DNA of 64,000 bases from Gonocerus acuteangulatus (GCA_946811695.1 OX328123.1:12332853-12396852), one strand, 5' to 3'; counted from the stretch's first letter, positions 1-10,068 are shown. Notes: generated from the letters alone by a model not told the origin. Numbers and translations are program-made.

Positions 1-615
1 ACCTTTTATACCCTTCCTAATACCACGTTCTACACCCTTCCTAATACCACCTTCTATACCCTTCCTAATACCACCTTCTATACCCTTCCTAATACCACCT
101 TCTATACCCTTCCTAATACCACGTTCTACACCCTTCCTAATACCACCTTTTATACCCTTCCTAATACCACGTTCTACACCCTTCCTAATACCACCTTCTA
201 TACCCTTCCTAATACCACCTTTTATACCCTTCCTAATACCACGTTCTACACCCTTCCTAATACCACCTTCTATACCCTTCCTAATACCACCTTCTATACC
301 CTTCCTAATACCACCTTCTATACCCTTCCTAATACCACGTTCTACACCCTTCCTAATACCACCTTCTATACCCTTCCTAATACCACCTTCTATACCCTTC
401 CTAATACCACCTTCTATACCCTTCCTAATACCACGTTCTACACCCTTCCTAATACCACCTTCTATACCCTTCCTAATACCACCTTCTATACCCTTCCTAA
501 TACCACCTTCTATACCCTTCCTAATACCACGTTCTACACCCTTCCTAATACCACCTTCTATACCCTTCCTAATACCATCTTCTATACCCTTCCTAATACA
601 GTAGAACTTAAATAA
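1..615 (+). repeat. 24-bp minisatellite, open in frame as an 8-residue repeat
   Basis: About 25 units of 24 bp fill this stretch and continue past the left edge. Because 24 is a multiple of three, frame 1 stays open to a TAA at 613-615 and reads as repeats of LPNTTFYT. The common variants are acc/acg, ttc/ttt and tat/tac, all at third codon positions of that frame; one unit near 577 has ACC to ATC. The acg and tac variants travel together, and in the right half they recur every fourth unit, a 96-bp higher-order period. No start codon is visible. This may be a coding repeat or only a minisatellite. Confidence 0.9.
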
Positions 616-1300
616 TTCGAAACCCTAGGGATCGATAAGAAAGTTCGAATTGTCCAAAATTCGAATTACAAACGTTTTTGAAAATAAAGGACTAAAAAAG
701 CGAACTTCATATTTTCACATTTTTAAAAAAAAAAAAAAATACTTTTTATTTAAAGAAAAAGAAACATTACATGAATTGTTGATTACGTAAATAATTTAAT
801 CTAAATTTAGATTATGTGCTCCTGAAGAGGCGTCACAGCGACGTGAAACATGTAGAGCCTAATAAAAGAGTACAGAAGAAAGAAAGTGTGTTTTTATAAA
901 ATTGACCCTCTGCCACAGACGAATATATTGGAAAAATAGGGTCACTGTCTTGTAAAAAATAAAAGTATTTTTTTTTAAAAAAGTCATTTTCATGGGCACG
1001 AATTTTTCATTATTTTTTTTTTAGTCCTTGGCAATTTCAAATCTTTCTTTATTCCTTTTTCAACTTCTTTAATCGCAGATGTTTTCTCTGACAACTTTAA
1101 AGTTTTATAACTTCTATGCTTCGTCTAAAATCAACAACTCTCTGAACAGCACCGTACACAATAAATTCAAGGCAAAAACAATACAACAAATCTAGGACTG
1201 ACTTAAAACTGAATAAGACGGGCTCATAGCCATAGTTGCAAAGCCCTTATAATGAAATAAAAAAAAAAGAAATGCATATCGGAGGGACGGTGGAAGGGAA
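616..1300. other. AT-rich stretch without a recognisable gene
   Basis: The segment contains A-runs near 724-739 and no sustained open frame. I see no family-level similarity to the other repeats in the window. Confidence 0.5.
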
Positions 1301-1408
1301 TTCTAGGATAAAACGACAGGATGTAACTATATCAACCCCTGGAAGGGAGGAAGCGTGACCCACCACCTTGCAGAACTCCTCGAGTCCAAGAACTACACTA
1401 TGAGACCG
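1301..1408 (+). repeat. Direct repeat, copy 1
   Basis: This segment and 1443-1553 share a start (ttctaggataaaac), the phrase ggaagggaggaagcgtgacc and a long near-identical continuation. They differ by small indels in the first third. The copies lie about 140 bp apart, so this is a recent local duplication or two units of a longer repeat. Confidence 0.75.
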
Positions 1409-1442
1409 CCGAGCTTCTTCTCCCGGAACCCCTACATCCGTA

Positions 1443-1553
1443 TTCTAGGATAAAACCACAGGATGGTGTATGTAACTACATCCCCTGGAAGGGAGGAAGC
1501 GTGACCCACCACCTTGCAGAACTCCTCGAGTCCAAGAACTTGACTATAAGACC
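1443..1553 (+). repeat. Direct repeat, copy 2
   Basis: This is the second copy of the repeat at 1301-1408. Downstream (1554-1738) the sequence is AT-rich with no feature I can name. Confidence 0.75.
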
Positions 1554-1738
1554 GATATTTTCACAAGATTTAATATCGACCGTCTCTCTGTCCACTTCCC
1601 ATTGGAGACACAGGCTCTTAAAAAATTCGAATTATCCAAAGTTTTGTTCGAATTAACCACGATTTTTTTACATTGTTTATGTCCTAAATTCTAGGAGCCG
1701 AGAGAAATATTCGAATAAAAGAAGATTTCGAATTATCC

Positions 1739-2005
1739 ATGTTCCACTGTACCACCTTCTATACCCTTCCTAATATTACCTTCTATACCCTTCCAAATAC
1801 CATCCAAAAAATTTCCATGGATGTTTTGAATAATAAAATGGGAGACGGTAATGACCAGCAAAATACTCCAATTGGGATTTACCAGATAAAACACATCGAA
1901 AAAACTGATACGTTCAACATTTCTCTTCCGTATCTTCTGGACAACAAAAATCAGTTTGAGAGAGCTGCTCCAACATCTATTTGGAAACAATATGCTCAAT
2001 CCTGA
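1739..2005 (+). CDS. Small ORF beginning with two diverged copies of the 24-bp repeat
   Basis: An 88-codon ORF whose first 25 residues contain two diverged copies of the octapeptide seen at 1-600, in the same reading phase. About 60 non-repetitive residues follow, and I recognise no domain in them. The reverse strand of the same interval is also open for 88 codons, which weakens the coding case. It could be the 3' end of a gene whose repeat domain is 1-615, or chance readthrough out of minisatellite relics. No splice sites could be assigned with confidence. Confidence 0.25.
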   Translation: MFHCTTFYTLPNITFYTLPNTIQKISMDVLNNKMGDGNDQQNTPIGIYQIKHIEKTDTFNISLPYLLDNKNQFERAAPTSIWKQYAQS

Positions 2006-2341
2006 TAGGTTTTCTAGTTAATTCAAAAAGGCGGACGGTAATGATCTCAAAACTGAGGGACAACTTTAAAGGCACTAGTACGAAGTTAGAATTTTTTTTC
2101 TATTTATTTAAATTTATGTGAATTCACCTTAAATATCATTATTTTAAAATGAAACAACCCATGAGCCAAAAATATAATATCCTTCCGCCCCCCCCCCCAA
2201 AAAAAATAGTAAAGTGAAATAAATGTGTTCAGGGACAGCGGACGGTAATGATTTTTTGTCTATAAAATTAATAATTTTGACATTAAATTTTGAAATTCAG
2301 AATTTAATTTTGGCAGCATTAATTTCCTCTTAATTCCGTAA
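2006..2341. other. AT-rich stretch without a recognisable gene
   Basis: It contains a C-run next to an A-run near 2188-2207 and the phrase gcggacggtaatga at about 2031 and 2237, so it may hold short direct repeats. Nothing else is supported. Confidence 0.4.
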
Positions 2342-2584
2342 GGGTGCGTTTACATCTGACACTTCTCGCAGGAAATATATATCAGGTGTCAGATATAATA
2401 ATTATGACAATTATCTATCCAACACCTGAGATGTATTTCCTGCGAGAATTGTCAGATGTAAACGCACTCTTATTGCTCGTGTTAGAAATATATATCTCAG
2501 ACATAAATTGTTTGCAGTTTACATTAGTCACAATTTCTGTATGACATAAATTTCCTGCAATAACTATCAGATGTAAACGCACCC
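2342..2584. mobile_element. Harbinger-like MITE, 243 bp, with long terminal inverted repeats
   Basis: The termini are GGGTGCGTTTACATCTGA at left and its reverse complement at right, flanked by TAA and TTA. Related elements at 10069-10263 and 16012-16844 have clean 3-bp TTA or TAA duplications. The TWA target and GGG-starting inverted repeats fit non-autonomous PIF/Harbinger elements. A second internal GCAGGAAATATAT inverted segment makes the element strongly self-complementary. There is no transposase. Confidence 0.75.
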
Positions 2585-2915
2585 TTAGTCATTCCAAGAA
2601 GAAAAAAAATTAAAAAATCTGGCCGCCTCAATTATATAGCCAAGGGACAATAATGTTAAAACTATATGAATAATGCTCATATAGACTTGTTAGTACTCTC
2701 AGAAAATATCATAAAAAAAAAAAATGAAAAATGAAAAGTTTTATTCTTATTCCGGGACTCAAGTCCCATAGGAATAATTTCGAAATTACAAAATAATTGT
2801 GAATTTTATATATAAACTTGAAACTTATAAATGCTATCAGTATATAGTGTACAGCTTCAATATACGAGTAGACTAGGGGTTGGGCATGGATAGAAGGTGG
2901 TGGAAGAGTCAGGAT
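2585..2915 (-). other. Spacer and probable 3' UTR of the adjoining non-LTR fragment
   Basis: On the minus strand this AT-rich stretch follows the stop of the Jockey-like reading frame and contains an AATAAA-like signal near 2740. I infer a 3' UTR; nothing else is visible. Confidence 0.35.
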
Positions 2916-3350
2916 TTAAAGGTTTCTAGGTTGGTAGAATGGCGGACAAACGAAAGCAAGGAATTCCATAGCGAGGTGGCACGGGTGACGAATGATTTTT
3001 CGAATATTGCTGTTCGGTGGGAAGGAATATAAAGATCGGAAGGACGAGATCGGGTATTTACGGGAGTGAAAAGAGGATTTAAATTTAAGAAGTTGAAAAA
3101 TATAAGAAGGTGTTCGGGATTGAATTACTTGGTAAAGGACTGAGCCGAGGAAGTACTGTCGACGATAAAGGGGGAATAGCCAATTTAGCTCCTGGTAGGG
3201 ATGTGATATGTCGTAGTCTCTGGGGATCCCGAGGATAAAACGAATGAAACAGTTCATGAGGCGTTTGAGTTTTGCCTCGAGATCGCCAGAAAGTCCACCG
3301 TACACCAAACAACCATAGTCAAACTGGGGGAATAATATATAAAAATACAT
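2916..3350 (-). pseudogene. Non-LTR retrotransposon (Jockey-like) reverse transcriptase, C-terminal fragment
   Basis: The 144-residue minus-strand frame matches the pattern that follows the RT core in Jockey-type ORF2 proteins. It has a hydrophobic start ending in PQFDYGCLVYGG, then LKRLMNCFIRFILGIP, then an ELNWLFPLYRR segment. The catalytic fingers and palm are absent, so the copy is 5'-truncated, as is usual for target-primed insertions. The truncation coincides with the left boundary of the Gypsy-like element. Family assignment rests on pattern recognition only; related clades such as I or R1 are possible. Confidence 0.7.
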
Positions 3351-3359
3351 GGTGTCAGG
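3350..3359 (+). promoter_or_regulatory. Candidate primer-binding site (tRNA-Leu type)
   Basis: TGGTGTCAGG lies 77 bases before the gag start and is preceded by CA, the usual LTR terminus. Some eukaryotic tRNA-Leu genes end in CTGACA before CCA, which would pair with it. The missing 5' LTR makes this tentative. Confidence 0.35.
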
Positions 3360-3435
3360 TGTTCCTAAGGTGATAATAAGTGTCTTTAATAACTGTCGTC
3401 AAACTTTTGTAGTGCTTTTCTGGTAAATTTTAAAC

Positions 3436-3984
3436 ATGACTGAAACGGCAAACTGTTTATTCCGTATAAAGCCCTTAGCTTTTGATGCCACGTTGCCTGA
3501 AAGATGGCCGAAGTGGAAAAATATGTTTACCCTTAGCATGAAAGCCACATCTAAATCAAAAATGAAGGATGAGGATTTGAAGATTGCAATTCTGTTAATG
3601 AATATGGGTGAAGAAGCAGTGGATATTTATAATACATTTCCTGATGATAAGAAGAAAACTCTTGATAAAACATTAGAAGCTTTTGACAACTATTGTGTAC
3701 CTGCAGTTAATTATGCAGTGGAGACCTATAAGTTTAATAAGATAATTCATGGACCTGACAAAAATTTTGATACATATCTAACTGAACTGAAGACTCAAGC
3801 GAGTAAGTGTTCTTTTGTTTGTACTAATGAAAATTGTAAACAATCTTACTCAGATAGAATGATAAGGGATCATATTATAACTAACATTAAAGATTCTGAG
3901 GTTCAACAGTCCCTCCTCAAGTTCACAACTGAACAAAATCTTGAAGAAGTAGCATCATTATGCCGTGCTTCAGAGATGGGATGA
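3436..3984 (+). pseudogene. gag: Gag capsid region of the Gypsy-like element, ended by an in-frame TGA
   Basis: This 182-residue frame starts at an ATG 77 bases after the candidate primer-binding site. It has the helical WPKWKNMF and ILLMNMGEEAVDIYNTF patterns typical of Gag capsid in Mag/K02A2.6-like elements, where the protein assembles the intracellular particle. The TGA at 3982-3984 interrupts a frame that continues open into the zinc knuckles at 4114. It is therefore either a point mutation or a readthrough site; given the other lesions, mutation is likelier. Confidence 0.8.
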
Positions 3985-5802
3985 AATTATGGGCGAGAAC
4001 TAAAACCAATAAGTGACTTTAAAGAAACTAGTGAAGTTAATTATATGAGGGGACAGAAAAAAGAGAAAAATAGAAGTCTCTATAATAATGAGAAGACAAT
4101 TGAAAGATATCTTTGTAAAAAATGTGGTAGCCAACATAAACCTAAGAACTGTCCAGCTTATAATAAAACATGTAAACTATGTCATCGAAAAAAACACTTT
4201 GCAGTCGGTTGTTTTCTGAAAAACCGTAAGAAGAGGGTACATGAAGTTGAAGCTAACGATGGATCTTCAAGTGAATCAGATATTTTTGTTTGTGATAGTT
4301 TGGAAGTTGAACGAGGTGTTTCTGAAATTAAAAAGGTCAATAAGTGGACTGAGTTCATAAAAATTAATAATGTACCAGTAAATATGAAATTGGATTCATG
4401 TGCTGAGGTGAATATTTTACCATTAAAAATTTATAAACAATTGAAAATTAATTGTAAATTAAAGAAGACTAGGATTAGAATTAAGTCCTATGGCGGCTTC
4501 CCTAGTGAGCCCATAGGTGAAGTCAAGCTTAGATGCTGTTACAAAAATAAAGAAGAACTTCTGGATTTCCTTATTGTCAATCTTGATGCGCCACCAATTT
4601 TAGGAGAGAAATCTTGCCTGAAATTTGGTCTCATAAAAAGATTATATGGCATAGATCAACAAGATTCCTCAACTAACTATAAACAATATCATTGTTCTGA
4701 GCAATCAATTAAAATTATTAGTAAGAAATTTAGTGATCATGTTGCCAAAGAGAATAGCAAGCCTAAGGAAATACCAGATGACAAAACTGAAAAGTTTATT
4801 GAAGGGAACAAGGATCTGTTTTCTGGAATAGGAAAAATGCCATTTAAAGTAAAAATTAAGTTAAGAGAAAATGCTGTCCCTGTTGTAAAACCAGCTAGAC
4901 GCCTCCCAGAAAGTCTGAAAAGTAAGTTGAAAAAGGAACTGCAGAGGCTCGAAAAACTTGGAATTTTGGAAAAAACGGAGGAACCTACTGAATGGGTCCA
5001 CGATATTGTAATTGTGGAAAAAAATAACGGTGAAGTGCGACTTTGCCTCAATCCTATACCATTAAATAAATATTTAATGAGAGAACACTACAGCATTCCC
5101 ACACAGGAAGAGCTGACAACAAATTTAAGTGGAAAATCTTTCTTCACTATACTCGACATGGAAGAAGGCTTTCACCAATTCGAACTTGACGAAGAATCAA
5201 GAAAACTATGTGTAATGGCAACCCAATTTGGACGATATAAGTACATTAGAATGCCTTATGGCCTTTCCAGTTTTCCTGAAATTTTTCATAGAAATAACAC
5301 TAAAATTTTTGGTGATATAAAAGGAGTCCAAGTGTTGTATGATGACATTGTCGTGGGTGGTTCTACAGAAGAGGAACACGATAAAATATTGGAAGCTGTA
5401 CTTGAACGTGCAAGAAGAAATAACGTTAAATTTAATAGAAACAAAGTCCAATATAAATTAAGTGAAATAAAGTACATGGGGCTAATATTTTCAGCTGAAG
5501 GTATACAGCCCGACCCTATGAAGATAAAGGCTATAAGTGCCATGGAAAAGCCAAAGAACATTAAGGAGCTACAGAGTTTTTTGGGAGCTGTCAACTTTAT
5601 TAATAAGTTTATTCCAACTTACTCCGAAATTACTGCACCAATGAGAGAATTACTTCAGAAGAAGAATCCCTGGAATTGGACCTCAAGACAACAGACATCT
5701 TTTGAAGCCATAAAAAAACTGGTAACTAATGCACCTACCCTAAAAATATTTGACCCTAAGCAACCTATATTAATTCAGACGGATGCTTCACAGCATGGTT
5801 AA
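3985..5802 (+). pseudogene. pol: Nucleocapsid, protease and reverse transcriptase of the Gypsy-like element
   Basis: The frame is the same as upstream gag; the first ATG after the TGA is at 4045. Two zinc knuckles (CX2CX3HX4C, then CX2CX4HX4C) occupy residues 24-56 counted from that ATG. An aspartic-protease motif follows at 4390-4425, but the active site reads D-S-C where retroviral-type proteases have D-T/S-G, so activity is doubtful. The RT domain is well kept (about 4860-5470). Its catalytic box at 5335-5346 reads LYDD, not the usual Y/F-X-D-D. The RT connection leads to the start of RNase H (TDASQHG), where the frame ends at TAA 5800-5802. Confidence 0.85.
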
Positions 5803-5807
5803 GTTGT

Positions 5808-6422
5808 TGTTTAATACAAAATGGTCAACCCGTCGCCTTCGCTTCCCGTAGTTTAAATTCTTCAGAAAACAATTACAGTCAGATTGAGAAAGAGATGCTG
5901 GCAATTTGTTTTGCTTTAAATAGATTTCATAATTTTGTTTATGGCCATAATGATGTAACGGTTCAGTCCGATCACAAGCCCTTATTGAAGATAATACAGA
6001 ATGATATCTATAAAAACTCTGCCCGTCTGCAGCGTATGCAGCTTAAGACCATAAAATATGATTATACTTTAGAATATATTCCTGGAAAGGAGATGTTTAT
6101 GGCAGACATGCTTTCTCGTTTACACCTTCCAGAAACGGGCCCAGAAGATGTAGATATGTCACAAATTGTTCATTCTGTTTCATTAGAAGAATACTTGCCT
6201 ATTCCATTGGAGGAAATTAATTTTCTAAAACAGGCAACTTTAAACGACCCGACATTGGTTGAATTGCAAAAACAAACGCATTTGGGATGGATAGGTGTTG
6301 ACAGGAAATTGCTGCCACCCGATTTAAAACTTTTTTATGACCTACGAGATAATCTAACTTATATAGATGGTCTCATATTTGTCAATGCCCAGCGCAACTA
6401 CACAAAGAAACTTTGTTCCTAA
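5808..6422 (+). pseudogene. pol: RNase H and linker of the Gypsy-like element, in a shifted frame
   Basis: Open sequence in frame 3 continues the RNase H domain after a frameshift located between about 5795 and 5812. Recognisable blocks include IEKEMLAICFAL, the QSDHKPL segment and the ADMLSRL end of RNase H near 6100-6120. These are typical of Gypsy pol, where the domain degrades the RNA strand of the hybrid. The protein then runs through a linker and ends at 6422, after crossing the junction of an internal deletion that removed the integrase core. Confidence 0.8.
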
Positions 6423-6741
6423 CCAGCCCATTTACATTCAGGGGAAAGAAGCTTGGAAGCCGGGGTGGATAACAGAGAAGCTCCCTCAGCCTCGATCCTA
6501 CACAGTTAGAGATACTAGTGGGAAGGAGTATCGGAGATCTTCCATTCACATCCGAAATAGAAAAATTTCTGATCCTGAGTTAAAGGTTCAAGAAGAGCAA
6601 CCCAATCAAGGTATCCATTCAAATCAATCCCAGCATCGCTCGCCTGAGATGGAATCCACAGCTCAAGCCTCTCCTGAACAAAGGTTTCAAACATCCCGAT
6701 CTGGCAGAAGTATAAAAAAACCAGAGAAACTCAATCTGTAA
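6367..6741 (+). pseudogene. pol: Integrase C-terminal tail of the Gypsy-like element
   Basis: From about residue 20 this frame reads as the C-terminal region of Gypsy integrase: a WKPGWITEKL block, then RSYTVRDTSGKEYRRSS and a charged Gln/Ser-rich tail ending at 6741. The HHCC zinc domain and the DDE catalytic core, roughly 900-1000 bases in complete relatives, are absent between about 6390 and 6415. This is an internal deletion, so the copy could move only in trans if at all. The first residues are readthrough of the junction and not homologous protein. Confidence 0.75.
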
Positions 6742-6905
6742 CACACATTGGTATTATGACCCAGAGCTATTGTAGGTTATTTTTTGTAAATTATTAATGA
6801 AGTATTTAAATTTAATTTTTGTATTTGTAGGATTTTTTATTGATATGTTTTATTCTTTTCACTTTGATTTTATGGGAAATTGTCTTTTATTTATTTTATT
6901 AGCTC

Positions 6906-6915
6906 AGGAAAAGGG
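6906..6915 (+). promoter_or_regulatory. Polypurine tract
   Basis: AGGAAAAGGG lies directly before a TG-starting LTR-like segment, the position of the plus-strand primer in LTR retrotransposons. Confidence 0.65.
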
Positions 6916-7065
6916 TGTAATATATGACGTCATACCTGAGTCTATAGCTCTTTGGGCAATGTTTCATATCTAACCGCCTAATGTAAAATAAAGGTTGTTG
7001 TGTTAAATCCTGCATCAAGTGTGGTTCACTCTTCCTTTGCCCCATGATAATTTAATAATAATACA
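6916..7065 (+). repeat. 3' LTR-like terminus of the Gypsy-like element
   Basis: It begins TGTAATATATGACGTC after the polypurine tract and has AATAAA at 6987-6992. It may end at CA 7064-7065, giving about 150 bp. The right boundary is uncertain because no 5' LTR is present for comparison. Confidence 0.5.
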
Positions 7066-7346
7066 GAGGTTACGAGGAGTTGACAGATATAGTGATACGC
7101 AGAGCGAATAACCAGCTAGTGGTATGCGGTTAGTATTGCAGTCACTGATACCGAATAAATAAACGGAATACATGATGAATGTGTTACTCGAATATGGAAA
7201 ATTCTCTTTATTCCCGTCCGAACATTTCTGGATAGAAAATTCGTTTACCCGGACCACTCCCTTCGTACGGTTTATTTTCATTGTGTGAGAATATATACAC
7301 ACTCATATGCGAGTTTCCGAATACAAACAACCCTTTTCAGAAGAAT
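7066..7346. other. Spacer between Gypsy-like and mariner elements
   Basis: No gene or known repeat recognised; moderately AT-rich. Confidence 0.4.
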
Positions 7347-7886
7347 CAGGCTGTACCGTATGAAATGTCAGTTTTGTTTACTTTGCGATTTAATCCTTTC
7401 CCTTTTTATTTCATTATTTACAAACATCATGGTTATTCATATAGAATTAAAGCTCTTTTATTCCTATTATTTAATCAGTAACTTGCGTACTATGTTGTGA
7501 GAACGATCCTCTGAGAAAAAAATTAATTAAATTATGACTTCAACGGAAATCCGTATTATTTTTCGTTATAAATTTAAGCTCGGTCATAGCGCTGCTGTGG
7601 CTTGTAGGAACATTAACACGGCGTTCGGCGAGGGAACGGTGAATGAACGAACTGTTTACCGGTGGTTTTCCAGGTTTCGAAGTGGAAATTTTGACCTTGA
7701 CAACGAGGAGCGAGGAAGGCCAGAAACAAAGCTTGACAATGACCACCTGAAAGAAAGGGTTGAACCTTGTCCCTCAAAAAGCACTAGGGAATATGCCAAA
7801 TAACTCGGAGTAGGAGCCACGACAGTTTCAAGTCATTTGAAGGAAATCGGCGAGTCCAAAACTGACATTTCATACGGTACAGCCTG
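7347..7886 (+). mobile_element. Internally deleted mariner element
   Basis: Perfect 30-bp terminal inverted repeats lie at 7347-7376 and 7857-7886, beginning CAGGCTGTACCG. They enclose only about 540 bp, against about 1.3 kb for complete mariners. The N-terminal transposase is present, and the catalytic D,D34D half has been lost between about 7855 and the right repeat. The expected TA duplication survives only on the right (TA) and is AA on the left. Confidence 0.85.
7534..7803 (+). pseudogene. Mariner transposase, N-terminal DNA-binding fragment
   Basis: This 89-codon ORF reads as the paired helix-turn-helix domain that mariner transposases use to bind their inverted repeats. It includes KLGHSAAVACRNI, ERTVYRWFSRF and the FDLDNEERGRP segment common to mariner and SETMAR-type proteins. 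TAA at 7801-7803 is a nonsense mutation; the same frame continues a few codons with a recognisable SSHLKEIG block before joining the right inverted repeat. No catalytic residues remain. If expressed it could only bind ends, not cut them. Confidence 0.85.
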
Positions 7887-8148
7887 ATAATATTACTGAG
7901 CCTGATAATAACACAAATAGATTTTCACAATTTTTAGTACAAAAACACTGCCTCGAGGGCATTTTCTAGTTCTTTAACCAGCAAAATCCGCGTACCTCTG
8001 ATAACACTTTTTTTTTTTTGAGGGGCGAAAGTCGTTTGAAGAAATTCGGAGAGAAAATTACCGTTTTCTGTTCTTAGGCTTTAACATATTTATAGGCCAA
8101 GTAGGTAAGCTTTTTGTGCATAATGGCGCCTAAAAACTCACATTCATT
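7887..8148. other. Spacer with a short fragment resembling Helentron-like family A
   Basis: The phrase agttctttaaccagcaaaat (from about 7969) resembles the conserved block found in the family A elements at 12.9 kb and 31.4 kb. The rest is unassigned. Confidence 0.4.
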
Positions 8149-8620
8149 CAAGACTAGCTGACTACCCGTGCTTCGTCGCGGCAGATGAGTAGCTATATTA
8201 TTGCGTTAAATAATGTATCATCAAAATTAACGCTACTACATAATTTTATTTTATTCCCGCCATACTATAAGTTATTCATCAATTGATAATGATCAAAGTA
8301 TAATGTTTCTTGTCATTAGGTTGCTCAAGAATCAGATAACCAGTACAGGTTAAAATTCGTTGACAATATTAAATGTACTTTAAAACTTAAAAATTTATGT
8401 TTCCGAGATGTCATTATGAAACAACCATTATATTTCCGAGCATTACCAAGAAGCGTTCTGACTGGGGATGCTAATGGGTGAGGAGGCTGTGCAAGGGTTC
8501 GGGATATTATTACCTCGGATGGACCATCACCAGGTATAGCGTAAACTCTATGAGGGACAAAATCACAGTTTATTTCTAGTAATTCAAGGTCTGCCATCAT
8601 AGTTGAATTGAACCGCAAAT
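8149..8620 (+). repeat. Interspersed repeat family D, with CTAGCTGAC terminus
   Basis: It starts with a CTAGCTGACTACCCGTGC terminus. Between about 8400 and 8600 it matches, in reverse orientation, the segment at 30320-30490, including a block reading TCCCGAACCCTTGCACAG on the other strand. The homology shows a dispersed family. A 97-codon minus-strand ORF lies inside, but no domain is recognised. Confidence 0.6.
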
Positions 8621-8985
8621 AAAAGTAATATTATGAAATATATACAGTACGGTAACAGCTGACCTGTTGTCGTCCAAGCAACGGACTACAAAGCTTGATT
8701 AAAATTTGAAACGATTCTTGTTAGATTGATTCTTTGAAAGATCGGTATTTGGATATCGATTCATTTAAAATATCGGCCCTAGAAAATCGATTTATAAAAA
8801 TCTATATATCTTTTTAAAAAGATCGTTCTTTTAAAAGATCGATTTAGATCGGCCATCTCTACTTCATCTTCTTAGCTGCTAGTTTGCAATGAACCAAGTC
8901 ATGAAAATATGGAGCGATAAAAAGGTACTCGGTACAAAGGCATTAATAATATTTGATGAAAAAATATTTGGACTGATTTGACTGG
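8621..8985. other. Unassigned AT-rich stretch with GATC-rich short repeats
   Basis: Between about 8740 and 8855 the motifs aaagatcg and atcgatt recur at irregular spacing. No gene is visible. Confidence 0.4.
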
Positions 8986-9072
8986 TCAAGTTTCTTAACC
9001 AGCAGAATCTATTCATCAAAACATGTATTAAAAATAATAAAAGACCTCAGGTTTTTGCGACAATAGGCTGTC

Positions 9073-9106
9073 GAACGGCGCTAATGGCCCAGATGTTGAT
9101 GCGCCG
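9073..9106 (+). repeat. SINE tail remnant
   Basis: The segment contains CGGCGCTAATGGCC followed by ATGCGCCGTT, matching the body of the 5S-headed SINE at 18576-18780. Head and A-tail are missing. Confidence 0.55.
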
Positions 9107-9414
9107 TTATAAGGATGTTGATGCGCTTTCGGATAAGGATTTATACCTTAGTAAAACGAATGAAATAGTTTTCGAGAAAATTAGAAATACAACAACTTTT
9201 TCTAACTAATATTTGCTTCCGGTATCCAGAAATGGTGGCAACACTTGAAACTTGATCCAGGATCTTGCTACATTTTCTAAAATATCTCAAGAACGGACGG
9301 GAAATTGTAGTAATTGGACCATTGGAAAGTGTACTCAATTGTCTACATAAAAGGTTCTAAAGTAATTAAGAACTTTAATGGTTGTTTCGATGGGGCGATG
9401 TAAATCGGAGAAAT

Positions 9415-9535
9415 AAGAGCTGATAACAACCCGTTAACAGCCCACTAGGTAATGCGCCGTTAAAAAAAAAAAAAAAAAAAAATAAAAAAAATAAAAAATA
9501 AAAAAAATAAATAAAATAAAAAAAGAGCTTATAAC
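9415..9535 (+). mobile_element. 5'-truncated SINE insertion with target-site duplication
   Basis: A short core ending ATGCGCCGTT is followed by about 60 bases of A-rich tail. It is flanked by AAGAGCTGATAAC (9415-9427) and AAGAGCTTATAAC (9523-9535), a 13-bp duplication with one difference. The ATGCGCCGTT end is shared with the SINE at 18576-18780. The duplication shows LINE-machinery retroposition. Confidence 0.75.
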
Positions 9536-9585
9536 CTCGAAATTGTTAGTTTTGTTTTTTTAACGGGTCTGGTTACCCCACTTTT

Positions 9586-9790
9586 TAATTGCTTGTTTGT
9601 TTGTTTTCTTTAAATTGTCTTTAACAATAACAAACACACATTTCTTTCGACGTGTGTGCTAATGTTTACGCTGTACTTCTCCCTGTAATTGCTTGTTTGT
9701 TTGTTTGTTTTCTTTTAATTGCCTTTAACAATAACAAACACACATTTCTTTCGACGTGTGTGCTAATGTTTACGCTGTACTTCTCCCTCT
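9586..9790 (+). repeat. Tandem duplication of a ~100-bp unit
   Basis: Two copies, starting at about 9586 and 9686, share taattgcttgtttgtttg and the phrase cgacgtgtgtgctaatg. They differ by one TTTG step and a few substitutions. Confidence 0.85.
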
Positions 9791-10065
9791 AATAACGGGA
9801 AAAGGGTAATTTTTTAATTATTCGTTTTGTTATTTATTATTATTGCTTATATGCCCGCGTTTTGCATGTTTTTTTTTTCGATAATTTTCAATAAAGGGCG
9901 ATGTAAAATTGGATTAATCAATTATTTTATTAAAATAATGGATGTCTGCAAATATTGATTTTAACCAGATATTTTTGCTTGGTATTTTACTAAAAATACC
10001 ATTTAAATATCAATGTGGTGGCTGTCATCTCCGAGGAGTTCTGTCAAGTCACTTGAGCTTCTGTC
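9791..10065. other. Unassigned AT-rich stretch
   Basis: A short T-run lies near 9873-9881; no coding or repeat assignment. Confidence 0.35.
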
Positions 10066-10068
10066 TTA

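Larger units (their letters stand above)
3350..7065 (+). mobile_element. Defective Mag-type (K02A2.6-like) Ty3/Gypsy retrotransposon
   Basis: The order is gag, zinc knuckles, aspartic protease, reverse transcriptase, RNase H, integrase C-terminus, polypurine tract and a short 3' LTR-like end. This matches metazoan Gypsy elements of the Mag/K02A2.6 type. The copy is dead: there is an in-frame TGA in gag, a frameshift between RT and RNase H, and most of the integrase is missing. I find no 5' LTR matching the 3' end; sequence immediately left of 3350 is Jockey-like coding DNA. Confidence 0.85.
8986..9585. repeat. Helentron-like family A fragment with SINE insertions
   Basis: Blocks such as aaccagcagaatc near 9000 and gggcgatgtaaatcggagaaataagagct near 9375 correspond in order to the body of the family A element at 12684-14052. 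The fragment lacks both ends. It is interrupted by SINE-derived sequence at 9073-9106 and 9428-9522. Confidence 0.55.

Noticed and set aside
2916..3349. 5' LTR of the Gypsy-like element
   Set aside because: The sequence encodes a Jockey-like C-terminus and does not match the 3' LTR-like end at 6916-7065.
4737..5594. Minus-strand ORFs of 81-104 codons opposite pol
   Set aside because: They are shadows of the conserved plus-strand RT frame.
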